Below are positions 17,809 through 29,092 of a stretch of 64,000 nt of DNA, in pieces. The notes under the pieces were generated by a model, which ran no database searches, was not told the origin of the DNA, and saw only the letters and a program-made list of their open reading frames with translations. Where the stretch lies: contig DASSOY010000029.1 in NCBI GenBank assembly GCA_035700025.1, forward strand, positions 25,360-89,359. The letters run 5' to 3'. The DNA comes from Bacillales bacterium. Lineage in GTDB: Bacteria > Bacillota > Bacilli > Bacillales > DASSOY01. Positions within the stretch are counted from its first letter, which is position 1, and the number at the start of each line of letters is the position of its first letter. The position numbers and the translations under genes were made by a program.

Positions 17809-18782
17809 CGACCTATCTCGAATTTGAAAAACCCGTCGTTCAGTTGAAAGAAAAGATCGCCGAATTGAAAACGTTCATGGAAGAAAAAAACATCGATTTG
17901 TCTCAAGAGGTGGAAAGATTGCAGGCGCGACTCGAAAAGCTTGAAAACGAAATTTACGAGAACATGAAACCGTGGGACCGTGTGCAGGTGGCACGGCACC
18001 CAGTGCGCCCGACGACTCTTGATTACATTTCCTTCTTGTTCGAGGATTTCTTCGAATGCCACGGGGATCGTTATTACGGCGATGATGCAGCGATCGTTGC
18101 CGGCATCGCGAAATTCCACGACGTTCCTGTGACGGTTGTCGGCCATCAACGCGGAAAAGACACAAAAGAAAACTTGCGGCGAAATTTTGGATGTCCGCAT
18201 CCGGAAGGTTATCGAAAAGCGTTAAGAATTATGAAACAAGCCGAAAAGTTCGATCGACCGATCATCAGCTTCATCGACACGAAAGGGGCGTATCCAGGGA
18301 AATCCGCCGAGGAACGCGGACAAAGCGAAGCGATTGCGCGGAATTTGTTCGAGATGGCCGGGCTCACCGTACCGATCGTCTGTGTCGTGATCGGTGAAGG
18401 GGGGAGCGGAGGAGCTCTCGGAATCGGCGTCGGAGACCGTTTGCACATGCTTGAGAACTCCACGTATTCGGTCATTTCACCTGAAGGCGCTGCGGCCTTG
18501 CTTTGGAAAGACTCCGGGCAGGCGAAACGCGCCGCGGAGTCGATGAAGATTACTGCACCCGATTTGAAAGAGCTTGGCATAATCGATGACGTGATACCGG
18601 AAGTAAGGGGCGGTGCACATCACGATCCCGAGTCGCAGGCGGCGGCGATCGAGCGTACGCTCAGCGCTTCTCTGAAGGAACTCGGGCGGCTGACAACTGA
18701 TGAATTGTTGGAGCGGCGATTGCAAAAATACAAGAGTATGGGACGCTACTTGAACGAAAGCGTTTCCAATACGACGAAATAA
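17805..18782 (+). CDS. accA: Acetyl-CoA carboxylase carboxyltransferase alpha subunit
   Basis: A 325-residue alpha subunit partner of AccD. An N-terminal helical region with heptad-like spacing ([16 protein letters not shown]) precedes the crotonase-fold domain, with [34 protein letters not shown] and [14 protein letters not shown] all visible. Overlaps accD by 4 bases and ends at a short terminator; pfkA follows from a separate promoter-like element. Confidence 0.96.
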   Translation: MTTYLEFEKPVVQLKEKIAELKTFMEEKNIDLSQEVERLQARLEKLENEIYENMKPWDRVQVARHPVRPTTLDYISFLFEDFFECHGDRYYGDDAAIVAGIAKFHDVPVTVVGHQRGKDTKENLRRNFGCPHPEGYRKALRIMKQAEKFDRPIISFIDTKGAYPGKSAEERGQSEAIARNLFEMAGLTVPIVCVVIGEGGSGGALGIGVGDRLHMLENSTYSVISPEGAAALLWKDSGQAKRAAESMKITAPDLKELGIIDDVIPEVRGGAHHDPESQAAAIERTLSASLKELGRLTTDELLERRLQKYKSMGRYLNESVSNTTK

Positions 18783-18809
18783 ATGTGCTTCCCATGAGGC
18801 ACATTTTTT
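18783..18809 (+). terminator. Short terminator after accA
   Basis: A 7-bp stem (ATGTGCT with GGCACAT, one G-U) and 8-base loop are followed by six T residues; it starts right after the stop codon. Confidence 0.6.
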
Positions 18810-18811
18810 CA

Positions 18812-18820
18812 TGTTATAAT
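18812..18820 (+). promoter_or_regulatory. Extended -10 promoter for pfkA-pyk
   Basis: TGTTATAAT directly follows the accA terminator and lies 54 bases before the chosen pfkA start. No convincing -35 is seen. Confidence 0.5.
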
Positions 18821-18828
18821 GCTACTAA

Positions 18829-19833
<1,005 letters not shown>

Positions 19834-19853
19834 AAAGGGAGTTGTCGGATAGT

Positions 19854-21608
19854 ATGCAAAAAACGAAAATCGTTTGCACGATCGGTCCTGCGAGCGAAAA
19901 GGTCGAACAGCTCATCGAAATGATTGAAGCCGGAATGAGCGTCGCTCGTTTGAATTTTTCGCACGGGGATCATGAAGAACACGCAGCGCGCATTCGAAAC
20001 ATTCGCGAAGCAGCTGAAAAAACAGGAAAAACAGTAGCGATCTTATTGGATACGAAAGGACCGGAAATTCGCACCGGAACCTTAGCAAAGCCATCCATTC
20101 AATTGAAAGCGGGTCAATCTTTGACACTCGCAATGGATGAAGTTGAGGGAAATGAAGAGAAAATTTCAGTTTCCTACAGCGGTCTGGTGAACGATGTATC
20201 CGAAGGCTCGGTCATTTTGCTTGACGACGGATTGATTGAATTGAAAGTGACCGAAATCCGTGACCGGGAAGTCATCACGCAAGTACTCAACGACGGTGAG
20301 TTGAAAAGCAAAAAAGGGGTTAACATTCCTAACGTCAGCGTCGATTTGCCGGGTATTACTGAGAAAGACGCCAAAGACATCGTATTTGGAATTAAGCAAA
20401 ACATTGACTTCATCGCCGCATCGTTTGTTCGCCGAGCCTCCGATGTGCTCGAGATTCGCCAATTGCTCGAAGCGAACGAAGCGGAGCACATTCATATCAT
20501 ACCGAAAATCGAAAACCGCGAAGGCGTCGAAAACATTGATGAAATTCTCAATGTATCCGATGGTCTCATGGTTGCGCGCGGGGATCTCGGAGTGGAAATT
20601 CCCGCGGAAGAAGTTCCTCTTGTGCAAAAAGATTTGATACGCAAGTGCAATACTAGAGGGAAACCGGTCATTACGGCGACGCAAATGCTCGATTCGATGC
20701 AGCGAAATCCGCGTCCGACGCGGGCGGAGGCGAGCGACGTCGCAAACGCGATATTTGACGGCTCGGACGCCGTTATGCTTTCCGGAGAAACGGCGGCCGG
20801 CCAATACCCGGTTGAAGCGGTGAAAACGATGAGCAAGATCGCATTGCGGACGGAAACGGCGATCGCCTACGACGATTTGTTCGATAAATCGATGCGGGAC
20901 AGTGAAACGACGATCACGGACGCCATCAGTCAATCGGTAACCCATACGGCATTGAAACTAAATGTTTCCGCCGTCATTACCGCCACTGAAAGCGGACATA
21001 CGGCGAGAATGATTGCCAAATATCGTCCGAAGTCACCGATTGTTGCGGTAACGAATTCGGAGCGAGTGAAGCGGCAGTTGATGCTCGTTTGGGGCGTTGT
21101 TCCGCAACTTGGTGAGACAGCGTCATCGACGGACGAAATGCTCGACATTGCTGTGGAAGAGGCTCTGAATTCCGGAATCGTCAGACACGGCGATTTAGTT
21201 GTTATCTCTGCCGGGGTGCCTGTTGGACAAACGGGTACAACGAACTTGATGAAAGTCCACGTTGTCGGCGATGTGCTTGCAAGAGGACAAGGCATCGGGA
21301 AGATTTCCGTTTCCGGAAAGGTCGTGCTTGCCGAAAATGCGAACGAGGCGAACGAAAAAATGACCGAAGGAGCCATTCTCATTTCATATGGGACCGATCG
21401 CGACATGATGCCGGCGATCAAAAAAGCGTCGGCCATTATCGTCGAAAGAGGGGGATTGACGAGTCATGCAGCCATCATCGGATTGAATCTCGACATTCCC
21501 GTCGTCGTCGGTGTAGAAGGGGCGCTGCAATTGTTCCGCGACGGACAAGAAATTACGGTCGATCCGGAACGCGGGGATATTTACGACGGTCACGCAAGCG
21601 TATTGTAA
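19854..21608 (+). CDS. pyk: Pyruvate kinase with C-terminal PEP-utilizer domain
   Basis: A 584-residue pyruvate kinase transferring phosphate from PEP to ADP. Seen: [11 protein letters not shown] at the N-terminus, [12 protein letters not shown], the catalytic [22 protein letters not shown] and TATQMLDSM. Beyond the usual core the protein has the extra roughly 100-residue C-terminal domain of Bacillales enzymes ([10 protein letters not shown] ... [20 protein letters not shown]), which resembles the phospho-His domain of PEP-utilising enzymes. The ATG at 19854 gives the family N-terminus; GGGAG is 12 bases upstream, rather far. Confidence 0.96.
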   Translation: MQKTKIVCTIGPASEKVEQLIEMIEAGMSVARLNFSHGDHEEHAARIRNIREAAEKTGKTVAILLDTKGPEIRTGTLAKPSIQLKAGQSLTLAMDEVEGNEEKISVSYSGLVNDVSEGSVILLDDGLIELKVTEIRDREVITQVLNDGELKSKKGVNIPNVSVDLPGITEKDAKDIVFGIKQNIDFIAASFVRRASDVLEIRQLLEANEAEHIHIIPKIENREGVENIDEILNVSDGLMVARGDLGVEIPAEEVPLVQKDLIRKCNTRGKPVITATQMLDSMQRNPRPTRAEASDVANAIFDGSDAVMLSGETAAGQYPVEAVKTMSKIALRTETAIAYDDLFDKSMRDSETTITDAISQSVTHTALKLNVSAVITATESGHTARMIAKYRPKSPIVAVTNSERVKRQLMLVWGVVPQLGETASSTDEMLDIAVEEALNSGIVRHGDLVVISAGVPVGQTGTTNLMKVHVVGDVLARGQGIGKISVSGKVVLAENANEANEKMTEGAILISYGTDRDMMPAIKKASAIIVERGGLTSHAAIIGLNLDIPVVVGVEGALQLFRDGQEITVDPERGDIYDGHASVL

Positions 21609-21641
21609 AAGGGACGTCAACTTTTCTCAGGAGGAAGGAAA

Positions 21642-22061
21642 ATGGCCGTAACCGAACTTACCGCACGCTACAGCGAAACGGATCAAATGGGCGTGATTCA
21701 TCACAGCACGTACGTAAATTGGTTTGAAGTGGGAAGAACGAACTGTATTCGGGATTTCGGCGTCGCTTATCATGAAATCGAAGCAGCGGGTTTTTTGCTA
21801 CCGGTCGTCGAAGTGAATGTTTCGTATAAAGTACCGGCAAAATATGAAGACGTCGTGCAGATTGTTTCGAAGGTTTCCGAGTACAATGGATTGCGTCTTA
21901 ATTTTCACTATGAAGTGAAACGGAAACGGGACGGCATTTTGCTCGTTGAAGGAGAGACGAAACATTGCTGGACCCGCAAGGACATGAAACCGATCTCGTT
22001 GAAAAAACATTGGCCGCAACTGCATGCAACGATCGAAAAAATGGCAAAGGAAGAAAATTGA
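21642..22061 (+). CDS. Hotdog-fold acyl-CoA thioesterase (4HBT/YbgC type)
   Basis: A 139-residue single hotdog-fold protein of the 4-hydroxybenzoyl-CoA thioesterase group. The catalytic loop is YSETDQMGVIHHSTYVNWFE, containing the Asp used by this family, and the strand SYKVPAKYEDVVQI follows. It probably hydrolyses short or medium acyl-CoAs; the substrate is unknown. AGGAGGAAGG precedes the ATG. It follows pyk by 33 bases and abuts fxsA, so likely reads through from the pfkA promoter. Confidence 0.9.
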   Translation: MAVTELTARYSETDQMGVIHHSTYVNWFEVGRTNCIRDFGVAYHEIEAAGFLLPVVEVNVSYKVPAKYEDVVQIVSKVSEYNGLRLNFHYEVKRKRDGILLVEGETKHCWTRKDMKPISLKKHWPQLHATIEKMAKEEN

Positions 22062-22062
22062 C

Positions 22063-22455
22063 ATGAAATACTTGCCCCTGTTCTTCATCGTCGTATCTGC
22101 CGCGGAAATCGGCTTGTTCATCTTGTCCGGGAACCTTATCGGCGTATGGGCTACGCTCGCCTTGATTGTATTGACCGGAATTCTCGGAGCGTCGATGGCA
22201 AAAAAACAGGGGTCGGAAGTATTGAAAGCGGCCCGCATGCAGCTGCGTCATGGACAAGTTCCCGGAGAAGCGCTGCTTGACGGCATTTGCATCTTGATCG
22301 GGGCCGTATTATTGATTACTCCCGGGTTTTTGTCGGATACGTGCGGCTTTCTGTTGCTTGTGCCAAAAACAAGAGAATACGGAAAAGCTGCGATGCAAAA
22401 ATGGATCAAAAAGATGATTCGGAACGGGACGATTTATTTGTTCATCCGAAAATAA
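22063..22455 (+). CDS. fxsA: FxsA family cytoplasmic-membrane protein
   Basis: A 130-residue FxsA/YtzA-type membrane protein. Family features are an N-terminal hydrophobic pair (LPLFFIVVSAAEIGLFI and WATLALIVLTGILGASMAKKQG), then LLDGICILIGAVLLITPGFLSD, a conserved motif, followed by a short basic tail. E. coli FxsA relieves phage T7 exclusion by the F plasmid; the cellular role is unknown. The ATG at 22063 lies one base after the thioesterase stop, with AAGGAAG upstream. Confidence 0.92.
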   Translation: MKYLPLFFIVVSAAEIGLFILSGNLIGVWATLALIVLTGILGASMAKKQGSEVLKAARMQLRHGQVPGEALLDGICILIGAVLLITPGFLSDTCGFLLLVPKTREYGKAAMQKWIKKMIRNGTIYLFIRK

Positions 22456-22460
22456 CGGAA

Positions 22461-22498
22461 AAACGCAGGAACCTTTGCGGAAGCTCCTGCGTTTTTTT
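22461..22498 (+). terminator. Intrinsic terminator after fxsA
   Basis: A 10-bp stem AAACGCAGGA/TCCTGCGTTT with 14-base loop runs into TTTTTTT. It overlaps the stop of the convergent ytvI gene. Confidence 0.85.
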
Positions 22499-23612
22499 AC
22501 GTCTGTTGGCCAATGATAAATCCCCACACGTCTCGAAAAACGTTTGCATTGTGAAGCGTTTTGATAATGACGAGAACGACCGGTCCCACGATCAAACCGA
22601 GAAATCCGAACAACTCAATGCCGATAAACAACGCAACGAGCGTGGCCAAAGGGTCGAGTCCGATGCTCGAAGAAATGATTTTCGGTTCCATCATTTGCCT
22701 TTGGATGATAATAACGCCGTACAAGATAGAAAGGCCGATGGCCAAAAAATAATTTCCGGTAAAAAAACAATAAAGAATCCACGGCACAAAAACGGCTCCG
22801 GTTCCGAGATAAGGCATGAGGTCGACGAGCCCGGTAATGATGGCAATGGAAATGGCGTAATCGACACGTAAAATTAACAAGCCGACCAGGTCAATCGCCG
22901 CGGTGATCGAAATCAATGTCAATTGGGCTCTAATGAAGCCGAACAGCGCTTTCTTTAAATCGGCGAATATGCTTCCGATGTTTCGGGCTGCCCGTTCAGG
23001 AATGATGCGGTTAATTTTGTTGCCGAGTTTATACCAATCTTTACTTATGAAAAACGTGCCGAGCATCGTGAACAGCAAAACGGCGAGCAGGCTCGGTAGA
23101 GCGGCAACGAAACCCGACAAGACGGAAAGGATTCCTTGCCCAAGTTGACTAAACATATGGGTAACGGTTGAACCGACATCTTGAATGTTGTTGATGATCG
23201 TTTGTTGTTTTGTCTGATCCAAATTGTGGAAAGAATTAAGTAGCCGATTGTACATAGGCATGACTTGATTCGATACAAACAATTGCAGCTGACCGATCAA
23301 TTCGTTGATTTTGTCCGGCAACACATTCGTCAAATACGTGATCCCGGATATAATTTCAAACACGATCAAAGTGACGAGACCCGCGATGAGAGCGAAGATA
23401 ATGATAATGGAGATGAACACGGCAATTCCACGCGGGATTTTACAAGTCCGGTGCAGGAAATTGACGAGAGGATTCATGAGAAAGGCGATGACGACGGCGA
23501 TAATAAAAGGCACTGTCAATTGCGCAATATAATACAAGGCGAAAAAGCCGATCGTAACCGCCAGTAAAACGAGCATGAACCGTGCGAGAATATGAAAATA
23601 ATTCAATGTCAA
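22497..23612 (-). CDS. ytvI: YtvI, AI-2E family transporter-like permease
   Basis: A 371-residue polytopic protein of the AI-2E/PerM transporter family, with eight or so predicted helices and a long amphipathic middle stretch (about residues 80-150) typical of the family. Signature segments are FLMNPLVNFLHR near the N-terminus and GIELFGFLGLIVGPVVLVI near the C-terminus. Members export small molecules or Na+ and H+; the substrate here is unknown. The TTG at 23612 was chosen because GGGGAGG lies 9 bases upstream; the longer frame from 23630 starts inside that ribosome site. Confidence 0.88.
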   Translation of the reverse strand: MTLNYFHILARFMLVLLAVTIGFFALYYIAQLTVPFIIAVVIAFLMNPLVNFLHRTCKIPRGIAVFISIIIIFALIAGLVTLIVFEIISGITYLTNVLPDKINELIGQLQLFVSNQVMPMYNRLLNSFHNLDQTKQQTIINNIQDVGSTVTHMFSQLGQGILSVLSGFVAALPSLLAVLLFTMLGTFFISKDWYKLGNKINRIIPERAARNIGSIFADLKKALFGFIRAQLTLISITAAIDLVGLLILRVDYAISIAIITGLVDLMPYLGTGAVFVPWILYCFFTGNYFLAIGLSILYGVIIIQRQMMEPKIISSSIGLDPLATLVALFIGIELFGFLGLIVGPVVLVIIKTLHNANVFRDVWGFIIGQQT

Positions 23613-23933
23613 ACCGGCCGACCTCCCCAATTATCTACTGCGGCAACCATACATTTTTTATAAAATTAATGCGCCGTAAAAATCCGGCGGCTTCGAGTTA
23701 GGGTTGGCTATATTTTACACGTTCTTTCGAGATTATTCAATTCGAGGCTTATTTCTGACAAAATGGATCGGAAAAGGGGATTGGTTCGTTTCACAAACCG
23801 CGAATCTTTAGTTATAATGAGGGTTGGGTGCAAACAAGTAACACAAGGCGGCAGCCGTCGGAAAACGGAGAATAAAATGCCATGGTTCGGTTTATCGCCT
23901 TATTGAAAGTATACGATAAAAGGAGAGATCGGA
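23613..23933 (+). other. 321-base divergent intergenic region between ytvI and citZ
   Basis: No gene is seen. It carries the ytvI ribosome site, an AT-rich stretch, the citZ promoter at 23790-23818 and an approximately 115-base citZ 5' untranslated leader. Downstream of the promoter an ATAAA ... TTTAT dyad at about 23873-23900 might be a regulatory site, but it does not fit the CcpC ATAA-N7-TTAT spacing. Confidence 0.5.
23790..23818 (+). promoter_or_regulatory. SigA promoter for citZ-icd-mdh
   Basis: TTCACA (5 of 6 to consensus), a 17-base spacer and a perfect TATAAT give a strong vegetative promoter 116 bases before citZ. Confidence 0.75.
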
Positions 23934-25055
23934 ATGACACAAACCCGAGGATTAGAGGGTGTTGTAGCAACCACGTCAAGCATCAGTTCGATTATTGACG
24001 ACGTATTGAGTTACCGTGGCTATAACATCGACGATTTAGCCAATCATTCCAGTTTTGAAGAAGTCATTTACCTTCTTTGGAACGAAAAATTGCCTAACAA
24101 GCGCGAACTGGAAGATTTCAAAAATCAACTGGCTGCGGAGGCTGAAGTGCCGCAAGCCGTTTTTGATCAAATGAAAACGTACGATATCGGCAACGTACAT
24201 CCAATGGCCGCTCTTCGCACTGCGGTTTCCACGCTCGGTCTTTTCGACGATGAAGCCGACGTGATGGATGAACAGGCGAATTATCGCAAGGCGATTCGCC
24301 TCCAGGCAAAAATCCCAACAATCGTCACGGGATTCGGACGCATCAGGAACGGCAAAGAACCCGTTTCCCCGAGCAAAGACTTGAGTTTTGCGGCTAATTT
24401 TCTTTACATGCTTAACGGAGAAAAGCCGGATGAAGTTTCCGAAAAAGCATTCAACAAAGCGCTCGTTTTGCATGCTGACCACGAACTGAATGCTTCTACC
24501 TTTACGGCACGGGTTTGTGTGGCCACACTGTCCGATGTATATTCGGGAATCACGGCCGCCATCAGCGCTTTAAAAGGACCGTTGCACGGCGGAGCGAATG
24601 AACGCGTCATTCACATGTTGACCGAGGAAATTAAAGAGATTGACAAGGTGGAACCTTACCTCGAAAAAGCGTTTGCAAACAAGCAAAAAATTATGGGATT
24701 CGGTCACCGCGTTTACAAATCAGGCGATCCGCGTGCAAAACATTTGCGTGAAATGTCGAAACAGCTGAGCGAAGTGACCGGCACTTCGAAATGGTACGAC
24801 ATGTCGGTGAAGATGGAAAAGATCATTAAGGACGAAAAGGGGCTGCCGGCGAACGTCGATTTTTATTCGGCATCCGTTTATCACAACCTCGGGATCGAAC
24901 ATGATTTGTTTACGCCGATCTTTGCCACGAGCCGCGTTTCCGGATGGTTGGCTCACATTCTTGAGCAGTATGGGAACAATCGTCTCATTCGCCCTCGTGC
25001 AGAATATACCGGACCAAAAAATCAACAGTACGTTCCGATCGAAGAACGCGAATAA
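23934..25055 (+). CDS. citZ: Citrate synthase
   Basis: A 373-residue short-form (non-allosteric) citrate synthase condensing acetyl-CoA and oxaloacetate. Active-site residues are in LHADHELNASTFTARV, GPLHGGANERV and GFGHRVYKSGDPRA, and the substrate-binding Arg lies in NRLIRPRAEYTGP near the C-terminus. AAAAGGAGAG precedes the ATG. First gene of the TCA operon citZ-icd-mdh as in B. subtilis, where CcpC and CcpA repress it; no operator for either was confirmed by eye. Confidence 0.97.
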   Translation: MTQTRGLEGVVATTSSISSIIDDVLSYRGYNIDDLANHSSFEEVIYLLWNEKLPNKRELEDFKNQLAAEAEVPQAVFDQMKTYDIGNVHPMAALRTAVSTLGLFDDEADVMDEQANYRKAIRLQAKIPTIVTGFGRIRNGKEPVSPSKDLSFAANFLYMLNGEKPDEVSEKAFNKALVLHADHELNASTFTARVCVATLSDVYSGITAAISALKGPLHGGANERVIHMLTEEIKEIDKVEPYLEKAFANKQKIMGFGHRVYKSGDPRAKHLREMSKQLSEVTGTSKWYDMSVKMEKIIKDEKGLPANVDFYSASVYHNLGIEHDLFTPIFATSRVSGWLAHILEQYGNNRLIRPRAEYTGPKNQQYVPIEERE

Positions 25056-25073
25056 AGTTGCTTCAACGGTGCC

Positions 25074-25155
25074 CGGCCAACCGGGAATCCTTTGCGTCCG
25101 CGGCAAGCGCAGATTCGGCGGCAGCAGTGATCAAAAGGAACCGGCGGGTTGGCCG
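25074..25155 (+). repeat. Long-range inverted repeat in the citZ-icd spacer
   Basis: CGGCCAACC (25074-25082) pairs perfectly with GGTTGGCCG (25147-25155), enclosing a 64-base GC-rich loop with further partial pairing (GGAATCCTTT against AAAAGGAACC). No T-run follows, so a role in mRNA processing or stability is more likely than termination. Confidence 0.5.
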
Positions 25156-25216
25156 TACCTCATATAACCTGTTGAATTTATCTAACTAGGCTTTGAAAGT
25201 TAAGGAGGCAAAAGCA

Positions 25217-26485
25217 ATGGCAAACGGAGAGAAAATCAGAGTGGAAAACGGAAACTTGCACGTGCCGAACGAACCGGTGATCCCTTTCATCGAAGGCGAC
25301 GGAACCGGTCCGGATATTTGGGCCGCTGCGCATCGCGTGCTTGAAGCTGCGGTGGATAAAGCGTATAACGGTGAAAAGAAAATTGTTTGGAAAGAAGTGC
25401 TCGCGGGCGAAAAAGCTTACAACGCGACCGGAGAATGGCTGCCGCAGGAAACGCTCGATACGATTCGCGACTACATAATTGCGATTAAAGGACCGCTTAC
25501 GACACCTGTAGGCGGGGGTATTCGTTCATTAAACGTCGCGCTGCGGCAAAAGCTTGACTTGTTTACTTGCCTGCGTCCCGTACGTCATTTTACGGGCGTT
25601 CCTTCGCCTGTGAAACATCCGGAACGTGTAAACATGGCGATTTTCCGTGAAAATACGGAAGACATTTATGCGGGCATCGAATACCAAAAAGGCACAGACG
25701 AAGTGAAAAAAGTGATCGATTTCTTGCAAAATGAAATGGGCGCGACGAATATTCGATTCCCGGAAACGTCGGGCATCGGCATTAAGCCGGTATCCGAAGA
25801 AGGAACAAAACGCCTCGTTCGTGCAGCCATTCAATATGCGATTGATGAAGGCCGCAAGAGCGTAACCCTTGTTCATAAAGGGAACATCATGAAATTCACT
25901 GAAGGGGCGTTCAAGAACTGGGGCTACGAAGTGGCTGAGCAAGATTTCGCAGACCAAACGTTCACTTGGGCGGAATATGACCGCATCGTCGAAAAAGAAG
26001 GCAAAGATGCCGCAAACCGCGCGCAATCCGAAGCTGAAGAAGCAGGAAAAATTATCGTGAAAGATTCAATCGCCGATATCTTCCTGCAACAAATTTTGAC
26101 ACGTCCTGAAGAGTTTGACGTCGTTGCAACGATGAACTTGAACGGTGACTACATTTCTGACGCCCTCGCTGCACAAGTAGGCGGCATTGGCATCGCTCCG
26201 GGTGCCAACATCAACTACGAAACAGGGCACGCCATCTTCGAAGCGACGCATGGAACGGCTCCGAAATATGCCGGTCTCGACAAAGTCAACCCGTCGTCGT
26301 TGTTGCTTTCCGGTGTTTTGATGCTTGAACATTTGAATTGGCGTGAAGCAGCCGATATGATCATGAAGTCGATGGATAAGACGATTGCCAGCAAGGTCGT
26401 CACATACGATTTCGCTCGGTTGATGGAAGGCGCGACGGAAGTAAAGACTTCCGAATTCGCCGACGAGTTAATTAAAAATCTTTAA
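25217..26485 (+). CDS. icd: NADP-dependent isocitrate dehydrogenase
   Basis: A 422-residue isocitrate dehydrogenase (B. subtilis 423) that oxidatively decarboxylates isocitrate to 2-oxoglutarate. N-terminal [12 protein letters not shown], substrate loop [13 protein letters not shown] with the conserved Ser, [14 protein letters not shown], the Lys in [14 protein letters not shown] and the [14 protein letters not shown] nucleotide segment are visible. The ATG at 25217 is 8 bases after AAGGAGG; the codon at 25193 has no ribosome site. Second gene of the TCA operon, 161 bases after citZ. Confidence 0.97.
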   Translation: MANGEKIRVENGNLHVPNEPVIPFIEGDGTGPDIWAAAHRVLEAAVDKAYNGEKKIVWKEVLAGEKAYNATGEWLPQETLDTIRDYIIAIKGPLTTPVGGGIRSLNVALRQKLDLFTCLRPVRHFTGVPSPVKHPERVNMAIFRENTEDIYAGIEYQKGTDEVKKVIDFLQNEMGATNIRFPETSGIGIKPVSEEGTKRLVRAAIQYAIDEGRKSVTLVHKGNIMKFTEGAFKNWGYEVAEQDFADQTFTWAEYDRIVEKEGKDAANRAQSEAEEAGKIIVKDSIADIFLQQILTRPEEFDVVATMNLNGDYISDALAAQVGGIGIAPGANINYETGHAIFEATHGTAPKYAGLDKVNPSSLLLSGVLMLEHLNWREAADMIMKSMDKTIASKVVTYDFARLMEGATEVKTSEFADELIKNL

Positions 26486-26512
26486 AACGACGCGTAGAAA
26501 GGAGAGAGCAGG

Positions 26513-27454
26513 ATGACATTGTCCAGAAGGAAAATCTCGGTCATTGGCGCAGGTTTCACCGGTTCCACGACGGCGTTCATGTTGGCGCAAAAAGAACTCG
26601 GAGACGTTGTGCTCGTAGACATTCCCGACAAAGAAAGCTCGACGAAGGGAAAAGCGCTCGACATGTTGGAGTCAACACCGGTCCAAGGGGTCGACGCAAA
26701 AATCATCGGCACGTCCGATTACAAAGATACGGCCGGTTCTGACGTGGTTGTCGTCACCGCGGGGATTCCTCGCAAACCCGGGATGAGTCGCGATGATCTC
26801 GTGAACACAAATGCGAATATCATGAAAAGCGTGACGAAAGAAATCGTTGCCCACTCTCCAAACTGCATCATCGTCGTTTTGTCAAACCCGGTTGATGCGA
26901 TGACGTATACGGTGTACAAAGCCTCTGGGTTCCCGAAAAATCGGGTCATTGGTCAAGCGGGCGTTCTTGATACGACGCGTTTTCGTACGTTCGTTGCCGA
27001 GGAATTGAACCTTTCCGTGGAAGACATTTCCGGATTTGTTCTCGGCGGCCACGGCGACGACATGGTTCCGCTTGTCCGCTACTCTTATGCGGGCGGGATT
27101 CCGCTCGAGAAGTTGATTGCCAAAAAGCGGTTGGACGAAATTGTGGAACGTACAAGAAAAGGCGGCGGGGAAATTGTTCAACTTCTCGGAAACGGCAGCG
27201 CTTATTACGCTCCGGCAGCCGCATTAACGCAAATGGTGGAGGCTATCGTGAAAGACAAGCGCAGAGTGCTTCCGGCGATTGCCTACTTGGAAGGCGAATA
27301 CGGTTACCGCGATTTATTCCTCGGTGTGCCGACAGTACTCGGCGGAAACGGTTTGGAAGAAGTCATCGAACTCGAGTTGACGGATGATGAAAAACAACAG
27401 CTTGATAAATCCGCGCAGTCGGTCAAAGATGTCATTGCTGTCGTGGAAGCATAA
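26513..27454 (+). CDS. mdh: Malate dehydrogenase (LDH-like type)
   Basis: A 313-residue malate dehydrogenase. N-terminal NAD loop [33 protein letters not shown] (substrate-binding Arg pair), [25 protein letters not shown] and catalytic [10 protein letters not shown] are present, as in the LDH-like MalDH group of Bacillales. Third gene of the TCA operon, 27 bases after icd. In B. subtilis phoP comes next; here a terminator ends the operon and a roughly 15-kb block intervenes. Confidence 0.97.
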   Translation: MTLSRRKISVIGAGFTGSTTAFMLAQKELGDVVLVDIPDKESSTKGKALDMLESTPVQGVDAKIIGTSDYKDTAGSDVVVVTAGIPRKPGMSRDDLVNTNANIMKSVTKEIVAHSPNCIIVVLSNPVDAMTYTVYKASGFPKNRVIGQAGVLDTTRFRTFVAEELNLSVEDISGFVLGGHGDDMVPLVRYSYAGGIPLEKLIAKKRLDEIVERTRKGGGEIVQLLGNGSAYYAPAAALTQMVEAIVKDKRRVLPAIAYLEGEYGYRDLFLGVPTVLGGNGLEEVIELELTDDEKQQLDKSAQSVKDVIAVVEA

Positions 27455-27470
27455 AGAAACGAAGAAAAGA

Positions 27471-27504
27471 AGAAGCTCAGGCGCATGGCGCTGAGCTTCT
27501 TTTC
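27471..27504 (+). terminator. Terminator after mdh
   Basis: A perfect 10-bp stem AGAAGCTCAG/CTGAGCTTCT with 10-base loop is followed by TTTCG. It separates the TCA operon from the convergent membrane-protein gene. Confidence 0.78.
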
Positions 27505-27507
27505 GTA

Positions 27508-28707
27508 TTAAATATATTTTGGCCCGTATCGGTCTATTTTGGCCGTTTTTCTTAAGAAAATCTCCCAGTACGCCAACAATACGATCGTAAGCAGCATCAC
27601 TTGCGGAGAGAACAACGGAAAATCAAGAGTACCCATGATCGGAATGATGGGCAAAGCAAACAGAAACATATCGACGGTGCTGTATTTTTTTCTCTTGATA
27701 TATTTCATCATTCGGATGAACTGATACAAGCATACGATGAACAATAAGATGAATACAAAAGCACCGATAACTCCGTATTCCGATAAGTATGCCAGAAACA
27801 AATTATGTGCGTGGACGATTTGATAATCCGACAATAATGAATATCGTTGAACGAAACCGATTGGGGTGACGCCGAAAATCGGGTGATTTGACCAAATGTG
27901 AAGCGCGTTTTTCCAAATCGTCTCCCGGAACTCAAAAGAATGTTCGGTCACTTCCATACGGGGGATGAGCGGCAGCCATAGCGGGGAAAAAATGCCCGCC
28001 GTGAAAATCAACAATACTCCGATCGTTAAACGATAACGAAAAATAAACAGGAGAAACAAAAAAATCATAACCATGATCGCTTGTCGTGAAGCGGTCTCGA
28101 AGATTCCCGCCGTCAAGGTGATCGTCAAAAACACATGAATAAACGTCCGTTTTCCGTTCGACAATCTTAACGCCTTCAGCAATTCAACAAGTTGAAAAGC
28201 CAATGAGATCAGCAGGAGAAAGGCTGCGAAATTCGGGTTGTACGTACTTCCGAACAATCGGCCGAAATCAGGATCACCAAGCAGCAGGGAACCGGTCAGA
28301 AGGCCGAGAATCGGTGAATGGATAAACGGAAACTGGTGAAGCAACAAGCGAATGTTTCCGAAGATAAATATATAGACGCCGCCCCAAATGATAATCCACT
28401 TGTACGTATGGAAACTTAACGCGCACGCAGTCGTCCGAATTCTTAAATACAAGCCGAAGTAAGCGGTAATCATGATGAGCACGAGCAAAATCGTCCATTG
28501 CTGCATGATCAGAGCCGCTCCAACGGTAGAAACAAGCAATCCGACAAAAAACACGGTCGGAATCGTGATGCGAATCTTTTTTTTGTGCCGCAATTGATAA
28601 AACCATTGCTTCCAGCCGAGAGCCATTAACCAAACAATCCCGATCGGCGGTAGTACGTATACGAGAGCAATACCCGTTTCAAGCGGGTTCAAGCGTCGTC
28701 TGTTCAT
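27508..28707 (-). CDS. O-antigen ligase/polymerase-like (Wzy_C) membrane protein
   Basis: A 399-residue, very hydrophobic protein with about ten helices. The diagnostic O-antigen-ligase loop is RETIWKNALHIWSNHPIFG followed by HAHNLFLAYLSEYGVIG, containing the conserved His and Asn. Such proteins join or polymerise lipid-linked glycans on the outer face of the membrane. The substrate is unknown; no complete polysaccharide cluster is in view. The ATG at 28707 has AAGGGA about 10 bases upstream; an ATG at 28770 would add 21 residues but lacks a ribosome site. First gene of the block inserted between mdh and phoP. Confidence 0.8.
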   Translation of the reverse strand: MNRRRLNPLETGIALVYVLPPIGIVWLMALGWKQWFYQLRHKKKIRITIPTVFFVGLLVSTVGAALIMQQWTILLVLIMITAYFGLYLRIRTTACALSFHTYKWIIIWGGVYIFIFGNIRLLLHQFPFIHSPILGLLTGSLLLGDPDFGRLFGSTYNPNFAAFLLLISLAFQLVELLKALRLSNGKRTFIHVFLTITLTAGIFETASRQAIMVMIFLFLLFIFRYRLTIGVLLIFTAGIFSPLWLPLIPRMEVTEHSFEFRETIWKNALHIWSNHPIFGVTPIGFVQRYSLLSDYQIVHAHNLFLAYLSEYGVIGAFVFILLFIVCLYQFIRMMKYIKRKKYSTVDMFLFALPIIPIMGTLDFPLFSPQVMLLTIVLLAYWEIFLRKTAKIDRYGPKYI

Positions 28708-29092
28708 AAATTTCGTCCCTTGTCTCATAAAATTGGTAAATGCTGCGTTCTTTGATATGAATGATGCCATCCATATGTTAGTATGAAATACAGTTTAAAG
28801 CAAGTCCGCTCGTCCAGATGAAGGACGGACAGGCAGACAAACGCGTAAACAAAAGCGTTGGCATGTTTTTCGTTTTTCTGTCGAAAATAAGGGGTAAGAT
28901 TTCATTAGACATGGAAGCTTGCAATCAAATTGCTAACCAATGACCTGCGAAACTCCCGTTAGGACGGCTGCCGGGAAAACTATTTGACTTATGCGAATTA
29001 ATGGAATCATTAATTATTGTTCGTTAGGGTATTCATTTTTACGGGAATTGCTATAATAGAGTGGAATCCGTATGGATCGTTGAGGTGGAAAA
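28708..29092 (+). other. 385-base divergent intergenic region
   Basis: No gene is seen. It holds a short imperfect dyad CGTCC-AGATGAA-GGACG near 28814-28830 and an extended -10 promoter TGCTATAAT at 29049-29057 serving the glycosyltransferase gene. No PhoP-box series (TTAACA-like repeats at 11-base spacing) was found here. Confidence 0.5.
29049..29057 (+). promoter_or_regulatory. Extended -10 promoter for the UgtP-family gene
   Basis: TGCTATAAT lies 36 bases before the ATG; no good -35 element is seen. Confidence 0.55.

Noticed and set aside
23870..23902. Possible CcpC or cre operator in the citZ leader
   Set aside because: ATAAA and TTTAT are too far apart for the CcpC spacing and no cre-like sequence was found; left as an unassigned dyad.
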